Positions 6,909 through 14,107 of a DNA stretch of 28,444 bases are shown piece by piece; within the stretch, counting starts at the first letter, position 1, and every line of letters starts with the position of its first letter. The position numbers and the translations under genes were made by a program. The DNA comes from a virus: positions 1 through 28,444 of IMG/VR virus record IMGVR_UViG_3300021137_000070, one strand, 5' to 3'. The notes beneath the pieces were generated by a model. It was given only the letters and a program-made list of their open reading frames with translations. It searched no databases and had not been told where the DNA came from.

Positions 6909-7291
6909 TTAGGTGCCTTTCTGGTGGCCATTCTCATTAAAATAGGACTACGTTTCTTTTTTCTATTAACAGCAGTAGCACTTGCTGGATCGGTAGAAGT
7001 TGCAACACCAGTTACATTAGTTGGTCCGGTAGCAACTGCACCACCACCACCACCACCTATGCCATCTTCTTTAATATTTGATATTGGTTCATTACCCATA
7101 CGGAATGGTTTAGTTTGTTTGGGTACAGGTTTACCAGATTTAGTTTTAGTGAAGTCATATTTGGAAGCTTTCTTTTCCAATTCAGATTCTTCTGGTACAC
7201 AATTGGGTACCATACGGTTACCTTTTTTCTTCATGCCTTTGGCTGTATATCCTGTCCAGCAAGCTTCAGTATATTGTTTAAATGATTTCAT
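6905..7291 (-). CDS. Small basic protein with T4 CTS-like N-terminus
   Basis: The 128-residue protein begins MKSFKQYTEA, which resembles the capsid-targeting peptide of T4 internal proteins (cleavage expected after E9). It continues with CWTGYTAKGMKKKGNRMVPNC (11-31), a motif I remember from many small proteins of T4-like marine phages. The middle has a run of six glycines coded by a GGT-type repeat, then a low-complexity Ala/Thr/Ser stretch and a basic end (NRKKKRSP). It is likely disordered. AAGGA precedes the ATG, and the start overlaps the stop of the upstream gene (ATGA). Role unknown; a head-associated or DNA-contacting peptide is a fair guess. Confidence 0.65.
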   Translation of the reverse strand: MKSFKQYTEACWTGYTAKGMKKKGNRMVPNCVPEESELEKKASKYDFTKTKSGKPVPKQTKPFRMGNEPISNIKEDGIGGGGGGAVATGPTNVTGVATSTDPASATAVNRKKKRSPILMRMATRKAPK

Positions 7292-7674
7292 ATTTTCCTT
7301 AATATCTCTGCGATATGTAAATCCATAGGTATATCGTATGAATTTATATTTTTACCCTTAATGCCGTAAATCATTTCTGGCATTATATTTAAATAACACA
7401 AAAAAGTTTTTAATATATCGTAATCTCGTTCATCTATTCTATAAAATAATATTCTTGCAGTAACTTCTGGTCCAAAAACATTATTCAATAGAATGATATG
7501 ATTCAATATCAATCGTTCTTTGAGAATTTTAGCAACCTTATATCTACGAAATAAACGTTTTAGATATTTGGTTCTTTTAATATCTCCTTCAAATTCTGAC
7601 ATAACACAATTTGGTGAAGTATAACACTTCATTGCGTACATCATAAAATTATCTTCATTCAATTCATCAAACAT
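7288..7674 (-). CDS. Conserved T4-like phage protein, function unknown
   Basis: The 128-residue helical protein has MMYAMKCYTSPNC near the start, a basic KRTKYLKRLFRRYK stretch, then ERLILNHIILLNNVFGPE and LNIMPEMIYGI. I remember this as a well-conserved small protein of marine T4-like phages with no known role. It is the first gene after the strong terminator at 7704-7735, so it must have its own promoter or depend on read-through; I see no clear late promoter in the 29 bases between. Its stop overlaps the next gene's ATG (ATGA). Confidence 0.72.
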   Translation of the reverse strand: MFDELNEDNFMMYAMKCYTSPNCVMSEFEGDIKRTKYLKRLFRRYKVAKILKERLILNHIILLNNVFGPEVTARILFYRIDERDYDILKTFLCYLNIMPEMIYGIKGKNINSYDIPMDLHIAEILRKI

Positions 7675-7703
7675 ATTTTTATTCTTATTATATTGTCATA
7701 ATG

Positions 7704-7735
7704 AAAAAAGTTGTGGCACCGAAGCACCACAACTT
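7704..7735 (-). terminator. Intrinsic terminator with UUCG loop
   Basis: On the minus strand, AAGTTGTGG (7735-7727) pairs with CCACAACTT (7716-7708). The stem extends inward by two G-U pairs and a C-G pair to a UUCG tetraloop, and is followed at once by a run of T. This twelve-pair hairpin lies eight bases after the stop of the 204-residue structural-type gene and should end its transcript. Confidence 0.9.
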
Positions 7736-7742
7736 GGATTAA

Positions 7743-8357
7743 TTACAGACCTGTAACTACAGAACCAAAACTTGTATTACCTGAACTTGTGTTGGAAGCC
7801 ACAGGATTAGCAAGAGCAACTAAAGTTTCTTTCAGATAACGAACTGTGCCATCGTTATTGGTTTTCTTCTGAATATGAACCCAACCAGCACTAAAGTTAC
7901 CTGTATTAGCAATAGCAGTATTTCCGTTAGCTGCACGGGTAGGAGTAACCAAAATGGTATCAGCAAAATATGTAACTGCTTGTGTACCTGAATGGAAGCT
8001 AATTGCATTAGCAAAATATACTGGTTGGCCAGCAGCTAATGTTGCAATAACATTATTAGCTAAACGAACTGAACTATTTGCAGTACTAACAGCAGCAACA
8101 GTATTATTGGATTTTAAGAAAGCAACATCATTAGGATCAATGATAGATGTATCTACAAATCTAGCAACTGCATTGTTGGCGTCAAGCGTATAAACATAAG
8201 AACCAACCAAATTTGTGTCTGGTGGTGTTGTGAATACGACATTGCTACCGCTTGTAGTTGCGTTTGCCGTGTATAAAACTGTTACTTCCCTAACTTGGCG
8301 CTCTACTGGTAATAAAGGCTTACTGTTAGCGGAATCGGTATTTCCCCATTTTGACAT
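7743..8357 (-). CDS. Probable virion structural protein
   Basis: The 204-residue protein starts MSKWGNTDSANSKPLLPVERQ and is rich in Ala, Thr, Asn, Val and Ser with few charges, like a beta-rich capsid or tail decoration protein. The C-terminal GWVHIQKKTNNDGTVRYLKETLVAL is a pattern I remember from structural proteins of marine T4-like phages (a Gly-Trp-Val strand, then an ETLVA end). It is a single-gene unit: GATAAATA (one mismatch from the late consensus) lies about 34 bp upstream, the ribosome site AAGGAG is strong, and a UUCG terminator follows. Such a unit suggests a highly expressed late protein. The exact virion position is not visible from sequence. Confidence 0.65.
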   Translation of the reverse strand: MSKWGNTDSANSKPLLPVERQVREVTVLYTANATTSGSNVVFTTPPDTNLVGSYVYTLDANNAVARFVDTSIIDPNDVAFLKSNNTVAAVSTANSSVRLANNVIATLAAGQPVYFANAISFHSGTQAVTYFADTILVTPTRAANGNTAIANTGNFSAGWVHIQKKTNNDGTVRYLKETLVALANPVASNTSSGNTSFGSVVTGL

Positions 8358-8390
8358 TTTTTTCTCCTTGATTGTCCTTGGTTATCTTAC

Positions 8391-8398
8391 TATTTATC
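8391..8398 (-). promoter_or_regulatory. Near-consensus late promoter (GATAAATA)
   Basis: On the minus strand GATAAATA differs from TATAAATA at the first base only. It lies 34 bp before the ATG of the structural-type gene and directly after the stop of the 370-residue gene, where a separate promoter would be expected. The leader then carries AAGGAG. Confidence 0.5.
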
Positions 8399-9511
8399 TT
8401 ATTTCTTTTCTTCTTTTTTACCATCTTTACCGTCTTTTTTCTTGTCATCCTTCTTGAATGGATCAGGTTGACCTGGACGGACTCTCATCATCGGATCAAT
8501 TTCCACATCATCACGTTTTTCACCGGTTAAAGTTGTTCCACCAGTTAAAGTTGCTGCGGCCGTTGGTTTATTCTCACCGCCATCATCTTTTTCAGATTTA
8601 TCAAACTTTGGTTTCTTACCATAAGTAGCCACAGATTTATCTTCTTTTTCGTGGTCGTACAAATCTTCTTTGACCATTCTTTTACTCTTATATAATGCTT
8701 TAATCATACGAGCAGATTTGGACATTTGTTTCTTTTTCTCGGATACTGGCTCTAATTGTGGACTAGGTAGACCATCAGCATTTACGGCAGCCTTGCCATC
8801 ACCAACATCTTCTTTATTCAAATGTTTCTCTAATCGGTCAATAGCAGAACTCATACCGGAACCATCTTTAGTTTCTTTACTCTTAATCTCAGCATGTTTC
8901 TTAACACGCTTCTTAGTATCTTGTCGGAATCTCTCTAAAGCACTTGGCTTTTGAACTGCTTCTGGCGTTAATTCAGGAGTTTGCGAACCTTCTTTTTTCA
9001 AAGCTCCAGGTGGAGTAGCAATTTTATAATGCTTCATTGCTTTCTTTAAAATATCTGCTCTACTCTTGGTTGGAGAATCAGAATCAGTATTTCGAATGGT
9101 ATCATCGGTACCTTTTTCTCGACCAGTAGTAATAGATTCACGCATATGACTTTGTTTCCAAGTTAAGAACTCATTTGACTTAGAGTAAGCAATTTTCTTA
9201 TCCGTTGGAAGATATTTTGGATTGATACCCCTAGAACTTAAATATCTGTCCAGTAAAGCACTTTCGATTAAAGTTTCTTCAAACATATGATTCTGCTTCC
9301 ATTTTTTATATTCGTTAGATTTTGCATGAGAAATTTTAGTATCCCTAGAAACAAATTTAGGATTGATACCTCTGGAAGAAAGAAAAGTATTCAAAGAACC
9401 ATCTTCTGAAACTTGGTTGGTTGCAGAATATTGGCCTAGTTGACCAGGATCAACATTTGCTGATTTTGCTGGTTCGGGATTCTTTTTAATCATAGCTTTT
9501 AATTTCTTCAT
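8399..9511 (-). CDS. Lysine-rich virion-block protein with internal duplication
   Basis: I do not recognise the function of this 370-residue protein. It contains a tandem domain, residues 40-78 and 87-125, sharing LSSRGINPK, KSNE, WKQ and HM (23 of 39 positions identical by my count). The remainder is low-complexity and highly charged. The C-terminus (about 305-370) alternates K, D, E and G and ends GKDGKKEEKK, which suggests a disordered, nucleic-acid- or partner-binding tail. LSSRGINPK-type repeats occur in proteins of other marine T4-like phages as I remember them. It lies between the mosaic 562-residue gene and a structural gene in the block opened by the late promoter at 15327, so a head or scaffold-linked role is likely. 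Confidence 0.6.
   Translation of the reverse strand: MKKLKAMIKKNPEPAKSANVDPGQLGQYSATNQVSEDGSLNTFLSSRGINPKFVSRDTKISHAKSNEYKKWKQNHMFEETLIESALLDRYLSSRGINPKYLPTDKKIAYSKSNEFLTWKQSHMRESITTGREKGTDDTIRNTDSDSPTKSRADILKKAMKHYKIATPPGALKKEGSQTPELTPEAVQKPSALERFRQDTKKRVKKHAEIKSKETKDGSGMSSAIDRLEKHLNKEDVGDGKAAVNADGLPSPQLEPVSEKKKQMSKSARMIKALYKSKRMVKEDLYDHEKEDKSVATYGKKPKFDKSEKDDGGENKPTAAATLTGGTTLTGEKRDDVEIDPMMRVRPGQPDPFKKDDKKKDGKDGKKEEKK
9137..9253 (-). repeat. Second copy of internal 39-residue repeat
   Basis: Codes for residues 87-125 of the 370-residue protein: LDRYLSSRGINPKYLPTDKK and what follows, to HMRE. It pairs with 9278-9394, with copy starts 47 codons apart. Confidence 0.75.
9278..9394 (-). repeat. 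First copy of internal 39-residue repeat
   Basis: Codes for residues 40-78 of the 370-residue protein: LNTFLSSRGINPKFVSRDTK and what follows, to HMFE. The LSSRGINPK, KSNE, WKQ and HM blocks are shared with the copy at 9137-9253. Confidence 0.75.
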
Positions 9512-9520
9512 CGTATTCTC

Positions 9521-11209
9521 TTAATTAGAGATTTTGCCTAACATTTCATTCTTAATCTTTTTGAATGATTGACGAGCTAAATCTTTTGCACGGGACATTG
9601 GAGTATGAACTGCGCCAGATTTATCTTTAACGTTCTTTGGCATTTTTTCCCAACCAGGAGTTCCAGCAATAACTTTTTCTTCTAATTCAGCTTCTTCTTT
9701 AGAATGAACCAATTTACTTTGTTTCTGGTCTTTTGCAAAATCATTTACTTCTTGGTCACGCATCTTTCCTTCTTTTTGGCGAATCTGCTTTAACTCTCCA
9801 CGGACAGCTTCAGTATTTAATTTTTTTTTATCAGAAAAATGGCTTTGCGGTGTAGGATTGCCCAACTTATCATCAAATTTAATTTCTACTGGACCTGGAT
9901 TAGTAGTAATTTTTTGTTTTTCTTTTGTATCTTCACCCTTATCAACTTCGTTTGGAATTGATTCTTCACCAGAAGTTACTAAATTTACTTTGAAGTTTTT
10001 GAAGGCATTTAATTTTCCGCCTTCAACACGACCTTTTAACATATCTGTTGTGGTTTTGTGTACATTTTTATCTTGGATAACTTCAATATCTTCTTCAACA
10101 AATTCAATTTCTTCGTTACGAGCTTTAGCAAGGTTATCTTTGTGTGAAATAGAATCTTTATCACCAGATTTAACATCTTTCATTGATAATGGTTTGTCGC
10201 CACGCATTTTGCGTAAGAAAGCGGGAACATCGGACTTCTTAACTTCTTCACCATAAACTTCATGAGATACTCCACAAGCTTTCATAAACTTGTGATGGTC
10301 AAAACGTGGATTTTGTTGAGCAAAAATGGCAGCATGATGGCCAGCTAATTCTTTGCGCTTATCGTGACTATCATTTGCACGGATTAAATCAGCAACCATT
10401 TGAAAGTCTTTACGAGTTGCGGCTTCATCCAATTCAACTTCTTCTTTAAATTCTTCACCTTCCCACTCATCAGAAGAATCTTCTTTCATAGCTTGCTTAG
10501 TAGCAGTAGCATACATCACATTCTTCCAATTTTTACCGTAACGTTGTTTCATACCAGCTTCACCTTTTTTCATGGACATAACAATCTTCTCACGCTTCTT
10601 CATTTGAGCGTCAGACATTTCACCAAGATTGTTGTCGGTGAAATTTTCAATTGTGCCATCAGTTTTATTTTCTGTAAGTGAAGCTTTCAATCTTTCAGCA
10701 AAAGTCATTTCTTCTTTGTGCATTTTCTTTTCATGTTTTGCAACTTCACCAGATTTACCGTGCATACCTTTTTCGTGCTTACCAACTTCCTTTTTAGCAA
10801 TATCTTTTGCTTGTGGCTTAGTTACACAATCACTTTCTTCTTCAACAGCTTCAGCATGAGATTTTGCTGTAACCGGATATTTTTTACCTTGAAATTCGAA
10901 ATGAGATTGTCCTGCTTTCTTGGCACCGTGAGCGGCTTTATGAAAACCAGTTTCATCAATTTCATCGTCTTTTAATAACTCTTTGTCCTTAGGACCTTTC
11001 ATTGTATCAACAGCAGCTTTGGTCTGGTCTTTACGAGCTTTGGCGGAGTTACCATAACTTGTGCCATAAACTCTCATGCCGGTTGGAGTAGGTACTTTTT
11101 CGGCAGCTTCATCTAATAGTACTTGTGGAGAAACTTCTTCTTTGGTTTCACCAAGAACTTGATTAACTGCATCAATCATAGATTGTGATACAAACTTTTT
11201 AGCAAACAT
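9521..11209 (-). CDS. Mosaic, charged virion-associated protein (562 aa)
   Basis: The protein is a string of short modules joined by acidic and lysine-rich linkers. After MFAKKFVSQSMIDAVNQVLGE come a HFEFQGKKYPV element (103-113), a KHEKxMH repeat (144-164), a MKKREKIVMSMKKGEAGMKQ/RYGKNWKNVMYATATKQA element (203-240), and a RKDFQMVADLI...NPRFDHHKF..ACGV module (266-313) that I remember as a widespread stand-alone small phage domain. A C-terminal GTPGWEKMPKNVKDKSG...RAKDLARQSFKK element closes it. L-G-E and similar sites could be cut by a gp21-type prohead protease. The gene lies in the late-promoter block between the nucleotidyltransferase-kinase and the duplicated-domain protein, so an internal head or scaffold-linked role is likely. 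GGGAG precedes the ATG. No catalytic motif is seen. Confidence 0.6.
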   Translation of the reverse strand: MFAKKFVSQSMIDAVNQVLGETKEEVSPQVLLDEAAEKVPTPTGMRVYGTSYGNSAKARKDQTKAAVDTMKGPKDKELLKDDEIDETGFHKAAHGAKKAGQSHFEFQGKKYPVTAKSHAEAVEEESDCVTKPQAKDIAKKEVGKHEKGMHGKSGEVAKHEKKMHKEEMTFAERLKASLTENKTDGTIENFTDNNLGEMSDAQMKKREKIVMSMKKGEAGMKQRYGKNWKNVMYATATKQAMKEDSSDEWEGEEFKEEVELDEAATRKDFQMVADLIRANDSHDKRKELAGHHAAIFAQQNPRFDHHKFMKACGVSHEVYGEEVKKSDVPAFLRKMRGDKPLSMKDVKSGDKDSISHKDNLAKARNEEIEFVEEDIEVIQDKNVHKTTTDMLKGRVEGGKLNAFKNFKVNLVTSGEESIPNEVDKGEDTKEKQKITTNPGPVEIKFDDKLGNPTPQSHFSDKKKLNTEAVRGELKQIRQKEGKMRDQEVNDFAKDQKQSKLVHSKEEAELEEKVIAGTPGWEKMPKNVKDKSGAVHTPMSRAKDLARQSFKKIKNEMLGKISN

Positions 11210-11210
11210 T

Positions 11211-13136
11211 TTATTGTGCTCCCTTTTTCTTTTTCTTTTTGATTATTTCAATACCAATATTTCTATTTTGATCTTTATAGGTATCCATACCTTCTTTATT
11301 ACCAGAACCGCCTAGTACTCCACCGACACCGGATTCAACATCGTTTTGGAATCCATTAAACTCTTTAATTGTTTTTCTAAAATATTTAAAATTCTTTTTC
11401 TTCGGCTCATAAGCTGAACTCAAAGGATTTGGCGACATAACACTACTTCCTGGTAATGCTGAACTGGAAGGTTGTGCGTTACTATATTCCTGACTTTCAC
11501 CCATGCCTTGTCCTAGACCGGCGCCTGCTGCAGCACCTTGACCGCCTGCACGGGTATCATAACTCTGTCCTACTCCGTCTGGTCTACCTACACGACCAGC
11601 GCTTAATGAAGTATCACCACGCTTTAACTTTTTGTTTTTGTCGTTGTCTTTTTGGAAGTTCGGCTCTTTGGGGACTGGACTGATTTTGAGTGTGGGCTGC
11701 GCTTCTTCGTATGCGCCGCTCCAAGATCCGCCCGTGACTGAGCTGGTTGTTTTTTTCCTTGGTCCCGTGTCGCCTTTGATTGAATCTTGGCCGCTGACGA
11801 GGGAGCCGGAGTTGTCTGGCTTAATGTCGGCTGGACCTTTGGCTGATCTAAAGTTGGGGTTGTATTTACCAACGGTTTTAGTCTGAATAGACTTAGAATC
11901 TTTTTTAACATTATCTTCCTTAAATAGTGAGGCAAATCTTTCGTTAATATCTACTTTATTGTTTCTTGTAAACCAATCATCGGCAATCTCATTAATTGCT
12001 CTAGAATCTAGAAAAAGTTTTGTTGTGAGGTATATTTCAGTAATATCTTCTTCTTTGGACTCTATTCTACCAGTATTATCAAACTCAATAAAGTTAGTGA
12101 ATGCCTCGGTGAAATATTTAGTGTTTTCTTGTGCTTTCACCCATTTTTCTTGTCTTACCGACTCAACCATCATTCTGGACAATAGAGAATTTCTTTCTTG
12201 GCTGGCTTCGTTTGTGGTATTAACAAAAATCATCAAGGTTTCGTAACCTAATTCTTCAAGTTCTTCTCTGATATAAGAAATACGAGCAACATCATCAGCA
12301 GGACCATTAATAATCAATGGACCACGATTCCTGAGACCTTCTTTGCGGAAGTCACTAGATTTTTCTGATAACCTTTGTTTATCCGATAGGTAGTCATAGG
12401 CCTGAACTAGGTTGAGTTCTACAATTTTAGACTCAGCGATGGCTTCACGAATGATAATGTCTTTACCTGAACCAGGTCCGCCAGTCACAAAGATGGCTCT
12501 AAACTGACCACGGTTTACGGATTCATTTAATCCCATACCAGCACGAACATCGTGCATAAGTTCTTTGGCATGGTTATCGGACACATGGGCAGGAACACCT
12601 TGGCGGAATGATGAAAAATCTTTGTTTTTTGCGTGTTCTCTCATTTTGGTACCAGACATACCTTCTGCACCTTCGGCATCAGGATCACGGTGACCAGCGG
12701 ATACTACTGAAATTTTCTTAAAATTATAGTGTCCGTGGCGACCTTCTACACCATTATATTTGTGTAACAAATCGTGCATCTCTTTAACCCGGTCAGAACC
12801 AGCAACAACAGTCAATTTATCATGGCCTTTTGCGTGTAATTTTGCTGCATGGTGTAATATTGTTGGTTCTTCTTTTGAAGATTTTTCAAAATGAGTTCCT
12901 GGTGAATACCGTTTAAGGTGTTTGACTTTTTGTTCACCACTTAATGGATTTTTTTTGGAATCTTGTGAATGAGAAACAATAACGACATGATTTGCACCTT
13001 GTTTTTCTGCTTCACCACGAACCTTATCAATTAATTTAAGGTGTCCGGTGGTTGGAGGATTCATACGACCAAAAGCCATTACCACAGGCTTCTTTGTGGT
13101 TTCTTTTTCTTCGTATAATTCTAAAAATGACTTCAT
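11211..13136 (-). CDS. Nucleotidyltransferase-kinase fusion with CTS-like N-terminus
   Basis: The 641-residue protein has three parts. After MKSFLELYEEKE comes a cytidylyltransferase/NMNAT-like domain (17-200) with FGRMNPPTTGH (22-32; the HxGH-type motif is TTGH) and MSGTKMRE (160-167, the ISxTxxR-type motif). Next is a P-loop domain with GGPGSGKD (219-226), where Asp replaces the usual Ser/Thr after the lysine; it could be a nucleoside or polynucleotide kinase. The last 240 residues are low-complexity (Gly, Ser, Pro, Lys), probably disordered, ending KKKKKKGAQ. Similar fusions are annotated as cytidyltransferase in marine T4-like phages, as I recall. The start forms a TAATG overlap with the stop of the nuclease-like gene. 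A GC-rich tract lies at about 11640-11840. The substrate is unknown: NAD, a CDP-linked compound or nucleic-acid ends are all possible. Confidence 0.75.
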   Translation of the reverse strand: MKSFLELYEEKETTKKPVVMAFGRMNPPTTGHLKLIDKVRGEAEKQGANHVVIVSHSQDSKKNPLSGEQKVKHLKRYSPGTHFEKSSKEEPTILHHAAKLHAKGHDKLTVVAGSDRVKEMHDLLHKYNGVEGRHGHYNFKKISVVSAGHRDPDAEGAEGMSGTKMREHAKNKDFSSFRQGVPAHVSDNHAKELMHDVRAGMGLNESVNRGQFRAIFVTGGPGSGKDIIIREAIAESKIVELNLVQAYDYLSDKQRLSEKSSDFRKEGLRNRGPLIINGPADDVARISYIREELEELGYETLMIFVNTTNEASQERNSLLSRMMVESVRQEKWVKAQENTKYFTEAFTNFIEFDNTGRIESKEEDITEIYLTTKLFLDSRAINEIADDWFTRNNKVDINERFASLFKEDNVKKDSKSIQTKTVGKYNPNFRSAKGPADIKPDNSGSLVSGQDSIKGDTGPRKKTTSSVTGGSWSGAYEEAQPTLKISPVPKEPNFQKDNDKNKKLKRGDTSLSAGRVGRPDGVGQSYDTRAGGQGAAAGAGLGQGMGESQEYSNAQPSSSALPGSSVMSPNPLSSAYEPKKKNFKYFRKTIKEFNGFQNDVESGVGGVLGGSGNKEGMDTYKDQNRNIGIEIIKKKKKKGAQ

Positions 13137-14107
13137 TAATCTCTGTGTCCTAATGTTTTGGCAAAATGTTCTAGATGGTCGTCATTATCTAAATTAACAT
13201 GACTTTTTTCCAAACCTTTTACACCATCTGGATGGAAAGCAATTGTCCTTGCTCTTTTGTTTCCAGCTTGTTTTTCACGAATTATGAATTTACCTTTGCC
13301 TTTGATTGATGGCAGTCCATGATCTGTCACATCTTTATTATTTACTTTATATGTTCCATAACCACTACCCACATGCAAAACATCAACATGGTGGTCTTTT
13401 AGGTAGGATACTGCAGGACTCAAATCTGGATGTTTAAATGTAATTGATTTTGCACGACCAGAAGCAGTAGTTTCAATTTTGTGTTTATCTGGATCCTGAT
13501 GTTTATTCATGTGTTCTAGTAATCCGGCCTTTTCAATTGCGGCCGCATACTTTGGCCTATTTTTTCTTGCTTTATCAGTAATATGCCACCCATTTTCCGG
13601 AGTATGGTTAATGGTTAGTTGTCCCATTGCAGCAGTTGTACCTTCTTTTACTTCACCAGAAATAATATTACCTTTATGGATTTCTTTCTTTCTTTTATTT
13701 TCAATTGGAACATCTGTACCTGCGGTTGAACCAGCATGACTAGCATCAGCAGGTGTTATGCCTGCTTTTTTGAATCTTTCGAATGTAGCAATTTCATATT
13801 TGTGTCCTTCATTCTTAGGAGCTTCGCCAGGCTTACGAATTTTTGAAATCGGAATAACGTGACTTTCTTTTGTATTATCATCAAAAGCATGCACATGAAG
13901 TTTTCCATCTAAACGTTCGGCTTTAGTTAATCGCAAATTTGAACCAGCAGGAACTCCATCATGATTTTTATCTAACACATGAGTAAATTCTTCACTGCCC
14001 AAGTGTGGAGTAATATATTTTTTTTCGTGTTCGAGTGATGCTGGACCACTTGCGGTCATTGTTCCACGACCTTCCGCTTCGGACAACATTTCTAAAAAAC
14101 TTTTCAT
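13136..14107 (-). CDS. PD-(D/E)XK nuclease-like protein with CTS-like N-terminus
   Basis: The 323-residue protein starts MKSFLEMLSEAEG, which fits the T4 internal-protein targeting peptide almost position for position (expected cut after E10, before A11). Residues 103-163 look like a restriction-endonuclease fold core: E105/E110 in a helix (KYEIATFERF), AGSTAGTDV with D132, then GEVK (E152, K154) and GQ at 162-163. D132 and E152-x-K154 would be the metal-binding and catalytic set. The C-terminal part has beta-like segments (VLHVGSGYGTYKV, KFIIREKQAG). The ATG overlaps the stop of the ligase-like gene (ATGA), with GAGGA just upstream. Targets are unknown; if packaged, it could act on host DNA or RNA on entry. 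Family assignment rests on motifs only. Confidence 0.6.
   Translation of the reverse strand: MKSFLEMLSEAEGRGTMTASGPASLEHEKKYITPHLGSEEFTHVLDKNHDGVPAGSNLRLTKAERLDGKLHVHAFDDNTKESHVIPISKIRKPGEAPKNEGHKYEIATFERFKKAGITPADASHAGSTAGTDVPIENKRKKEIHKGNIISGEVKEGTTAAMGQLTINHTPENGWHITDKARKNRPKYAAAIEKAGLLEHMNKHQDPDKHKIETTASGRAKSITFKHPDLSPAVSYLKDHHVDVLHVGSGYGTYKVNNKDVTDHGLPSIKGKGKFIIREKQAGNKRARTIAFHPDGVKGLEKSHVNLDNDDHLEHFAKTLGHRD

Noticed and set aside
6894-7328. Forward-strand open frame of 144 codons
   Set aside because: It is the antisense shadow of the glycine-rich minus-strand gene; its Pro run mirrors the Gly codons. It has no ribosome site or late promoter.
9858-10256. Forward-strand open frame of 132 codons
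   Set aside because: Shadow of the 562-residue minus-strand gene; Phe/Ser/Leu-rich as expected from antisense of Lys/Glu-rich coding.
11624-11935. Second minus-strand frame (103 codons) over the GC-rich tract
   Set aside because: It lacks a convincing ribosome site, and its basic Ser/Thr/Pro/Lys composition fits a frame-shifted reading of the linker. I keep the tract itself as a finding, but not this as a gene.
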